Positions 56,060 to 64,000 of a DNA stretch of 64,000 nt are shown in pieces (the stretch's first letter is position 1; every line of letters begins with the position of its first letter). The position numbers and the translations under genes are program-made. This DNA is from Symbiodinium kawagutii (taxonomy: Eukaryota; Sar; Dinophyceae; Suessiales; Symbiodiniaceae). The notes beneath the pieces are model-generated. The model made no database searches and was not told the DNA's origin. It saw only the letters and a list, made by a program, of their open reading frames with translations. The DNA lies in assembly GCA_009767595.1 (NCBI GenBank), contig VSDK01013519.1:32796-96795 (forward strand), read 5' to 3'.

Positions 56060-56756
56060 AATGCTACAGGCTTTAGCTTTGGGTTTCAAGAGAACACGAA
56101 ACAGGAAGAGTCAAAACCAGGGCATTCCCATAGAGGTACAAACTCAACCCGGCAACATAAATGCTGCCCATGTGTTCAGATTGTCCTCGAACAGTAAAAC
56201 CAGAAACGCGAGAAACCAAGATCAAACAGGGGACCATAAGTATATACAACACCGAATCGCACTCAGTCAGTCTCACAACGAATCTCTGCTAGTGGCTGTC
56301 ACTTTGGGCTTCAAGAAAGCACATATAGAAAAGTCCATACCCAGGCATTCCCATTGAGGTACAATCCTTACCCGGCAACATATATGCTGCCCATAGGTTC
56401 AGATTGTCCTGGAACTGTAAAACCAGAAGCGTGATAAAACAAGATCAAGCAGGGGACCATAAGTATATACAACACCGAATCGCACTCAGTCAGTCTCACT
56501 TCGAATCTCTGTCAGTGGCTGTCACTGTGGGCTTCAGAAAGCACATAACTGGAAGAGTCTATATCCAGGCATTCCCATTGCGGTACAATCCTTACCCGGC
56601 AGCATAAATGCTGCCCATAGGTTCAGATTGTCCTCGAACAATAAAACCAAACACGTTGTAAACAAAGGCAAACAGGGGACCATAAATATATTCATACTAG
56701 TTGACACCGACTCACACATGGTCAGTCTCACTCCGAATCGCTGCCAGTGGCTGGCT
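56060..56756 (+). repeat. 223-bp tandem repeat, about three units
   Basis: GGGGACCATAA recurs at 56229, 56452 and 56675, exactly 223 bp apart. Units share GGCATTCCCAT, CCGGCA(A/G)CAT and CAGATTGTCCT. It lies entirely between the two 275-bp copies. Confidence 0.95.
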
Positions 56757-57345
56757 CCGTAGAGCTGAAGGCAGCAAGAAAGTGTAAAGACAAAGAGGGG
56801 GAGACAGCGCAGCAAGGAAACGGAAAAACGGAGAAGGAAAAAGCAAAAGACACAAACCCAGCGGGGCGGAGAAAGCACAGCAGAGAAAACGGGGCAGAAC
56901 CCAGACCCAAAAAACACCACAGCAGGGAACAAAGAAGCAAACGACCACAACCAAAAGCCAGCAAACAAGCACCCAAGGGAAGGGGATTAGACAAATGAAA
57001 CTGGTTAAATCTGGTTAAGTGATGACTCAAGTCTGGGTAATCCTAGCTATGAGAGCACATCAATGCTGTGATCCTAGCAACCATGAGAGCACATAAATGC
57101 TGTGATCATGGTATCTGAGCGGAACTGGGCAATAATGAGTTGTTTGTACTGCATGGTTGAACCTCGGTGAACATTCAAATCTGCCATGATCGAGACCTGT
57201 GTCAGGGCTAACCATGTGGCGAAACACATGAAGGCGCCAGGGCGCAAAACTGTAGCAATTGGTTCACTCTGCGTTTCAGGTTCCCCATCTTCGAAAAGAC
57301 GGTGCACTCGGGCAACCTAGAAGGATAGGCCACGAGGAAAATTTC

Positions 57346-57620
57346 ACACACTGAGTAAATGCAAAGGCATAAGGTGAAATGAGATGAAATGATTAACTGG
57401 TTGATGAGCTCACCGGATTGTTCTTAGGCGAGATTTCTCAACATAGACAATGCAGTGGCGGTCGACGTGTACCCTCCAGCTGCGCACGCCGGCGTCCAGG
57501 AGCGGCACTGCAGGTACGTTTTCAGCTCTCATCACTGGCCTCTTCGTTGGCCATCCACCAATGATGAGAGGGATGGCCCCCTGCAATTACATGTTGCCCT
57601 TAGGTACAGGGTTTGACACA
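57346..57620 (+). repeat. 275-bp direct repeat, copy 2
   Basis: Second copy, followed by a longer CA microsatellite (57617-57636) where copy 1 has only CACACACA. The intervening 1.3 kb is the 223-bp array plus an AG-rich stretch at 56757-57000. Confidence 0.95.
57456..57513 (+). CDS. Duplicated exon, copy 2
   Basis: Same acceptor and donor as copy 1; codes AVDVYPPAAHAGVQERHC, one residue different (Ala to Val). Splice sites and phase are kept, so both copies could be used, in series or as alternatives. Because the exon is 58 bp, using both in series would shift frame unless the copies are mutually exclusive. Confidence 0.4.
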
Positions 57621-58129
57621 CACACACACACACACACGGCGGGCTTATAATCCCTTGCTAGAACTTTCAATTCCTCGCAGGTATAGGGTAAACCAATCTA
57701 ATCCCAAACACGCTGTGTCTGTAAGCCTTGCAACCGTGATACCAACCTTTAGAACCTCCAAAGCTCTACTCCAAAACCTTCACCTGGAACATTTGCTTCG
57801 TATTGGCGATGTTTTAAGCATCCGCTTTGTGGCTTAACCACCCCTATAAAGAATAATAGCCAACCAGCCAACTATCCCTAAGATTGGCGAAAATGAAAAA
57901 TGATTAAACCCACCAACTATAGAGACATCATGAGCATCATTAAGTATTCTGAAACCCATTTAGGTACAACCCCAGCAGCTTCCAACCCCAGCTCAGCTAC
58001 AAGTCCCAGGAATTGCAAATCCCTTGTAAGTATCTTCCCCCATTCGAACTGGACACGTTGGAGAGTGAGAAGATCAACCAGTCGTCATTTTCCGCAGCCG
58101 CTACCTATCATTGGATCTTGTAGCCACAG

Positions 58130-58244
58130 CTGGAAACGCCGCTCTCTTGGCATCCGGCCAAAATGCCAAAAAATCCAGGTGAAAACCCGACCAAAATTCT
58201 GGGAGGCATTCATGAAGAGTCCCGAAGATCTGAGTTCTGAGGAG
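58130..58244 (+). CDS. Internal exon, plus strand
   Basis: Between acceptor TTGTAGCCACAG and donor GAG/GTATCA, 115 bp code WKRRSLGIRPKCQKIQ, then TRPKFWEAFMKSPEDLSSEE. Basic N-terminal half and acidic C-terminal end. The plus frame stays open from 57900 to 58466, but the flanks look non-coding. An alternative splits it at CAG/GTGAAA. No family recognised. Confidence 0.5.
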
Positions 58245-58727
58245 GTATCACCAGCAGCGATCAACCTGAATAAGCTTGTCACCAAGCGGGGTTGTCCAAA
58301 ACGATGTACCCCAAAAGCTGGTGGTTTCCCTACTAGGAATGATCCTGGTTGGCTGGTTGAGGGCTACCACCATGGCGAACTGGACAAAACCATCAGCGAA
58401 TTCCTAGTGCTTGGTACCCCAGCGAATTCCTGCTCCCAGGCCATCGGGTCTCCTCCGGTACTTTGACAGCTGGCCTGGTAGCAGGTGGAGTTTCACTCTG
58501 ACGTCGCGGATGATTTCTGATTGACATAGCGAAGTTCTGCGTGTTGATCAATCAATTCCTAGCCATTTCCATGTTGCATGTTGCTTCGTACCCCTTTTAT
58601 CAGCCATTCTATAACCATTTCAATTTTGCTTGTTGGTTGGTATCGGAACCAAACATTCACCGTGATGAACCAAACATTCACCGTGATGGTAAACGCCTCA
58701 GCCGCGCACACAGATCGCGCTCAGCCA

Positions 58728-58882
58728 CGCACACAGGCAAAACTCACACACGCACACAAACCAGACTCACCCACGCACACAAACCAGACTCACCCACGCA
58801 CACAAAATCCAACTCACCAGCGCACACAAAGCAAACTCACCTGCGCACACAAACCAGACTCACCCACGCACACAAAATCTCC
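58728..58882. repeat. 23-bp minisatellite
   Basis: Unit ACTCACCCACGCACACAAA plus CCAG, about six copies, running directly into a 46-bp array. Confidence 0.85.
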
Positions 58883-59073
58883 CACCCCCTCTGGCCTTGG
58901 TATGCACGATTGAACATATCAAATCTCCCACCCCCTCTGGCCTTTGCATGCACGATTGAACATATCAAATCTCCCACCCCCTCTGGCCTTGGCATGCAGG
59001 ATTGAACATATCAAATCTCCCACCCCCTCTGGCCTTTGCATGCACGTCTGAACATATCAAATCTCCCACCCCC
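58875..59073. repeat. 46-bp minisatellite
   Basis: AAATCTCCCACCCCC recurs at 58875, 58921, 58967, 59013 and 59059, exactly 46 bp apart, with GCATGCACGATTGAACATAT inside each unit. Confidence 0.95.
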
Positions 59074-59079
59074 GAGCAC

Positions 59080-59162
59080 AGCTGAGTTCGTTTCGCGTGT
59101 ACAGCCGAGATTTTTTTCGCGTGTACAGACGAGCACGATTCCGCGTGTACAGACGAGGCACG
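59080..59162. repeat. About 26-bp repeat CGCGTGTACAGACGAG
   Basis: Three copies right after the 46-bp array. Confidence 0.85.
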
Positions 59163-59739
59163 CACCTTTTGCTTTTCGAAAGCACCTGACCATTATCCTC
59201 CAGTATTCAGCATTGCTGAATCTGGACTCGAAGTCTTGTGTCGTTCTTTGGGGGGCCAATAGGTCCCAGTGCATTGATTTTGATGGTCGAAACCACCAAA
59301 TGGCTGTACCTGGTAAATTGATGATAGAACACAAATTCTAAGCTGTTACAATCGCCAGTTTGTTACAATTTACTATCCCCAATTGGCTTCTTGACGGATA
59401 AGTCAAGATCTCGCACGAGTTCACCAGGCTCAAGGCCAATGAGAGGGATTGGTCTATTCGCAGTTCGTCATTTTCAACGATACACCCAGCAAATAGCAAG
59501 CCATTTTGAACCAGAGTAAGACCCTGCAATGTTGATGGATGTATTGCTTGTGTTCAGTATGAACAGAAGGATATAGCAAACGTAAACCCCTGCAATAAAC
59601 CAGTTGACCGGGGGAAAGCAGACACCGCGAAAAGATTTCCTAATAAACCAGCTGCTCTCACCTCCCAAGCTTGGCTACAAGCGATAGATGGCGAGATTCC
59701 TGTATCTCTAATCAAACCACCACAAGCAGTGTTGCTTCA

Positions 59740-59920
59740 ACCTCGCACTTGGCAACGGGGATTAGCTCCAAAACGGCCAGCTTCGGCAAGTCTTATGGCA
59801 GAATCATTGGGTGAAGGGAACACAAAAATTCTCATGCGGATATGGCCATCATGAGGCGCCCCAGTGCCGCATTCAATCAACCATTGCCAGCGAGCATGAC
59901 CCAAGGTCAGCGTGGCATTC
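59740..59920 (-). CDS. Coding-like island, probably minus strand
   Basis: The minus frame reads ARWQWLIECGTGAPHDGH, then IRMRIFVFPSPNDSAIRL. Its opening (ARWQWL) equals the residues after the Asp-box in the 24-kb kelch-like exons, a hint of a related repeat. Exon limits not resolved. Confidence 0.35.
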
Positions 59921-60154
59921 AAAGTCCCCCGAAAGAATGATGGTGATTAGTGACCATGAACTATTGACCCTCATGAAACATTCTCAGCCACCACTATTCC
60001 TCTGAAAAATCCGTTCTTAACCATTCGTAACCATGAACTATTGATCATCATGAACATTCAAGCACCATTTTTTACCATGAACTATTGATTATCATGAGCC
60101 ATTCTTAGTCATCTTCACATCTCAACCATTAACTGATGATCATCAAAAAATGAT

Positions 60155-60170
60155 AAAAAAAAAAAAAAAA
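60155..60170. repeat. A16 run
   Basis: Sixteen A after TGAT, with no gene end seen next to it; AATGATAAAA context suggests a simple-repeat slip rather than a retroposed tail. Confidence 0.7.
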
Positions 60171-60249
60171 CACCGATGATGTATCGTCTTTTACTATCAT
60201 GAACATTGATGCCTAACTATTAGCCATTCATGAGCCATTCTTCACCATT

Positions 60250-60420
60250 CTTGGCGAATACTCCAACTCCTGGCAGCCTGGTGGGCCTGAAGTTTCGGCC
60301 ACAGATCCCCGCCTTGACACATCGCCGCCGCGGCCGGGGAGAAGGGTGGCCACGGTCACGAAGGCCGCGCCACGCAGCATGGCGAAGGCACAGCAGGCGT
60401 GGAAGGTTTCGTTGTGAATG
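60250..60420. other. GC-rich coding-like island, strand undecided
   Basis: Plus: acceptor GGGCCTGAAG, ATDPRLDTSPPRPGRRVATV, then KAAPRSMAKAQQAWK, donor AAG/GTTTCG. Minus: ETFHACCAFAMLRGAAFV, then GRGGDVSRRGSVAETS. Both are credible protein; the plus reading has the cleaner donor. Confidence 0.35.
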
Positions 60421-60918
60421 CTTAGTGCCTGGTGATACATGATTATCAGTTGGAGGGATCAACTATCATTGGAAGTATGTCCATTTCTAACTATCAGTAC
60501 CATGAATTGATCGATTCATACTAGACTGGATGGTTAATGGAGGTTAGTGAACCATGGTTGGTTAATAGATACATGATTCATGGGCGCTTGACTGGATCAA
60601 TTGGAGGTGAATGATTAATTGAACAATGATCAGCTGGCGGTTGGTTGTTCTAGGGCAGTTATGACCAATTTGTTGTCAGCCAGTGATGAATGGTTCATTG
60701 ATGATCAATAATTGATTGGTAGTGATTCTTGATGGTAAAAGGATGCTTTGTAACAGCGAAGTCATGGCAAAAGCTGATTGGTGGCCAAGAAGAATGGTCA
60801 ATCATGGACACGTTTGTCGGCCGAGAACAGGGGAAACCAGGACCCTGCTTGTCGTTACCGGGTACCGTTGCTTAAACACACTGGTCTTTGCGGTGTTTCC
60901 CCGTCCACAAAACACCAG

Positions 60919-60988
60919 GGTCATTGACGCTAAGATCAGCATCAACCACGGTGCCGTGGACACCAGCCGGGATCTCATCGTTGCATAA
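60919..60988 (+). CDS. Possible terminal exon, plus strand
   Basis: After acceptor AACACCAG the frame reads VIDAKISINHGAVDTSRDLI, then VA-stop. The upstream sequence 60800-60918 is open in the same frame (TRTLLVVTGYRCLNTLVF), so the exon may be longer. Not recognised. Confidence 0.35.
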
Positions 60989-61093
60989 CTGAGCGTCATT
61001 GTGAGAGACTTTGAAGCTCACTATGTCAATGGTTGATGATCAACAACCAACGTGATTACCAATCACAAATGTGATTAACAATTGGATAATCAC

Positions 61094-61243
61094 CGAGGTC
61101 TTAGTCGTAGACCTTTCTGGCGGCTTGAACTCTTGACCCATTTTGCTGAAAATCTCCTGCTGGTTCTCCGCTTGAAAAATTATAAGCTGCAAGAAGCCGG
61201 CTTCTGTGTCCAGACCAAGTCGTGTTGCTCCATCTGAATCCAT
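61094..61243 (-). CDS. Exon with possible start codon, minus strand
   Basis: From an ATG at 61243, 50 codons read MDSDGATRLGLDTEAGFLQL, later AENQQEIFSKMGQEFKPP, and end at donor TCG/GTGATT in phase 0. Looks like a genuine first or internal exon; family unknown. Upstream is a GT-rich microsatellite. Confidence 0.45.
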
Positions 61244-61759
61244 GCAGGCACAGCCTTGTGTGGCTCTGCCTGTGTATGTATGTTTGTATGTGACTGTATG
61301 TGCGTATCTAATGTGTGTGTGCGCGTGTGCGTATATGCATGCTTACATGTCCATAGGTAAATATCTATACACATATGCATAATATGAACAACTCGATAAA
61401 TATGTATACGATAATTAGTCCATGGTCGTCCATGGATGCACGCCAACTTGAATATGATACTGTACATCGCAAAAAAAAACAAGGCACTGCTCTTTGCTTC
61501 ACCAGATCCTTTGGCAATCAGCCAACCAACCAATCAGCCAACCAACCCGCTGGCAACCAACCAACCGAGCAACCATCTCTTCCTAAAGCTCTTGAATGCA
61601 TTTGAATACCTGGGTGCGGGTCCGAAGTTCAAACCCTTTACCCCATTTCTTCACATACTCAGTTGCACATATAGAAGGGGTGTGTGTATATATATATATA
61701 TATCATGCATATGCTTGCATATGCTTGTATGTATTGTATTATATACACCTGCTACCATT

Positions 61760-63083
61760 GGTTAGCTCCAAACAGCTCCTCCTTTCAGGGATCTAGGGAA
61801 AACCGCGGGCTCCTTAGCTCCCTCTCAACCACCAGCCAGCCTATGTCATCCTTCGAAGCACTTGTTGGTTGATTCACAGCTGTTTCCCGTAGCTTCAAGT
61901 CGATTTTCCAGACAGCTATATCAGACTACCAGGCGGTCATCAATCATCGTCTTTGGATGTTGCTGATTGTTGCTTATCAACTTTCAATTTCGAGGCACTT
62001 GCCAAAGACCTTCCAATTGTGCAAGATTCAACCTGCCAACTGATTAGTTGATACAGTGATATCTGGCCAACCAGATCAACCCCGGTCATTTGTACTGGCA
62101 AATTTTCACGTGGAAGTGGGAGAACCTATCCCACCAATTGATCAGTCCGAATGATTGACCAACTATCGAGTCCATCTTGTCATCAATTGATTAACCTATA
62201 GACTCCAGTCATAAACTATTCACCAACTATAGACTCCATTGATTGACCAACTATCACCAAAATCATTCATCATAGACTCCATCAATAAGCCCAACTCATC
62301 AATTGGGCTTGTCCGTAAATGGTATACCCCCGAAATCACCAGCAGTTCCTAATGATAACTAGGCCGGTGGGTTAAGGGGTAACTCCATGGCTGTCGATAT
62401 ATCCAACTACTACTGACCTTGATGGAAGTACGCGAGTGGTTCATTGATGGTTGACGGGAATTACTCACCCTTGGTTGATGGAGAACACCAAGTTCATGGT
62501 GGTTCAATCCCTTATGGACAACCCCATAGTTGTTTCACCATGAATTCGATAGTTATTATCCCCTATCATTAACAATGATTAGCGCGTACAACCCCTGTTA
62601 TCATCCATTATGAAAGCACCAACTACAATTACAAACCATTATCATTAACCACTGCAAACCGATATAAACTATTGTTTTCAACCGTTATTATTAACCACTG
62701 CAAACCATTATAGACTATTATTGTCGACGGTGATTGTCAACCACTGCCAACCATTATAAACTATCATCATCAACCACTGTTACCATTCTAACCATCCATG
62801 ACTATAAGTGGTTAGAACCCCTATTATCAACCAGTATAAACTACTATGTTCAAAGATGTTCAACCATTATCAAGCCAGGCTGCCCTGCTAAAGGGTAGCC
62901 ATGAATTCACTTTCATTCATAATTTATAAATGATCATAAGTGGTTATTTCCCTATTATCAACCAGACTAAACTACTATGTTCAAATGTTTTCAACCATTC
63001 TTACCATTCAAAACCATCAATGAACCCCTCATCATCATCAACCACCACGGACCACGCGCTGAACCACCCATCCACCATCCCAC
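61760..63083. other. Non-coding stretch, AACCATTAT-type repeats
   Basis: 61762-61830 (TTAGCTCCAAACAGCTCC to GGCTCCTTAGCTCCCT) resembles 47826-47886, a possible further small element. 62580-62900 is variants of CCATTATAAACTATTAT. No coding island seen. Confidence 0.5.
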
Positions 63084-63171
63084 CATCTCGCCTTGGCGTT
63101 CCTCCTGCTCAACGGAGCTCATCTCTGCAGCTCCAATCGGCTTTAAGGCCGGCGGAGGCGGCGCCGAAGAA
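63084..63171 (-). CDS. Exon candidate, minus strand
   Basis: Between acceptor CACTAG and donor ATG/GTGGGA, 88 bp code SSAPPPPALKPIGAAEMSS, then VEQEERQGEM, phase 2 to 0. The plus strand is also open and ends PIGFKAGGGGAEELVI-stop, so direction is uncertain. Confidence 0.35.
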
Positions 63172-63189
63172 CTAGTGATATAGGCAGCT

Positions 63190-64000
63190 TTGATAAGTGG
63201 AACTATTGCTTAATGGTTGCTTAATGGTTGGTTGATGAATGGCTGATGAATGGTTGATGATTGGTTGATGATTTCTCCATGATTGGTTATTGATGTAGGC
63301 AACTGGTGATGGTTAATGATTGGTTGAAGATTGGTTTATGGTTTATGTTTGGTTAATTGTTGGTTGATGATTGGTTAATGGCTGGTTGATAGCTGGTTGA
63401 TGGTTGATCGTTGGCTGAGCCAATTTGGTTCAAGTTCTTGATGGTTCATGCTGGTCGGCCAACTGTGGTCATTGCCGAGCTGAGAATGCTCGACAGTGGT
63501 ACGGTTTATCATTCACAATCGCCCAGAACCAGTCCAACGGTTGTTAATGGTGGATCATGGTAAATGATAACCATTGTTCATGACAACCAGTCCATAATGG
63601 AACAATGATCTGGTTGTTAATGATACATGATAACCAGTCCATAATCGTAACTAAGTGATGCTCTGTGATGGTTGATCATCTACAATGGTCGAGTATGACC
63701 AATCATCATGGTACTGCTCTGTCGCTCAATAATGCTGCTGTTGATGGTGCTGGTGGTGCCTCAGCAACCGATGAGTCATGATGGAGTTGTCCACCACTCT
63801 GATGAGCCTTTCCCAAGGGTAGAATGTGCGAGGTGGAATTCGCTAATGCCTACAGCATCCTACGGCCAGGCAGATTTGTACCATGTTGCCATGTTACCAA
63901 AGGAACTCAGACACTCAGATGCAGTGAACCTTGGTATCAACTCCACATAGCAAGTGAACCCAGTGGCTCAGATGGCGATGCAAGCAGAGGGGGCTTCACT
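63190..64000. other. Degenerate TGGTTGATGATTGG repeats and right end
   Basis: 63190-63420 is made of TTGGTTGATGATTGG variants. From 63700 the plus strand is open to 63950 and moderately GC-rich, perhaps an exon running to the end, but no splice sites were resolved. Confidence 0.4.

Noticed and set aside
58875..59073. Regular 46-bp spacing considered as a CRISPR-like array
   Set aside because: Units are head-to-tail with no unique spacers, no cas genes, and eukaryotic context.
60155..60170. A16 run as a retroposon tail
   Set aside because: No element body or target duplication next to it.

Overview
The window looks like nuclear DNA of a dinoflagellate, most likely Suessiales/Symbiodiniaceae-like. 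Reasons: a single-exon gene coding a ubiquitin-like N-terminus followed by 41-residue repeats with the core VVTWGDP (a protein type very common in these genomes); short exons of about 30-180 bp with GT-AG and some apparent GC-AG introns; co-oriented genes; long AT-rich spacers full of simple repeats and small inverted-repeat elements. No rRNA, tRNA, CRISPR or bacterial operon was recognised. The species cannot be named from sequence alone.

Coding DNA is sparse and sits in small GC-rich islands. I rebuilt exons by hand from splice sites, reading frame and phase. Minus strand, from high to low coordinate: a kelch/Asp-box-like gene with 12 phase-consistent exons between 43.1 and 32.0 kb; an acidic exon at 30 kb; a second kelch/Asp-box-like exon chain from 26.4 to 17.5 kb; the intact single-exon repeat gene at 15.9-17.3 kb; an orphan exon at 14.6 kb; a gene with an RNA-dependent RNA polymerase-like catalytic loop at 12.2-8.35 kb; and a third kelch-like chain from 6.6 kb to the left end. 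These could be several genes or parts of fewer, very long ones.

From about 48 kb to the right end, exons more often read on the plus strand (50.0, 50.6, 51.1, 52.7, 53.4, 58.1 and 60.9 kb), with minus-strand exons returning at 61.1 and 63.1 kb. This suggests a strand switch near 48 kb.

The non-coding part is built from (i) at least seven families of 80-130 bp elements with terminal inverted repeats (MITE-like), many in two to eight copies; (ii) degenerate AACCAT/ATGGTT sequence; (iii) micro- and minisatellites, including a 115-bp array open in all three forward frames, a 223-bp array between two copies of a 275-bp exon-bearing segment, 46-bp and 23-bp arrays, and inverted arrays of a TTTTTTGCGTCGGT unit around an assembly gap (46588-46942); and (iv) a 5.6-kb island (about 6.83-12.43 kb) with G/T-rich plus strand that lacks the host-type repeats and holds the polymerase-like gene.

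All splice models are hand inferences. Only the gene at 15921-17312 is an uninterrupted, confidently recognised coding region.
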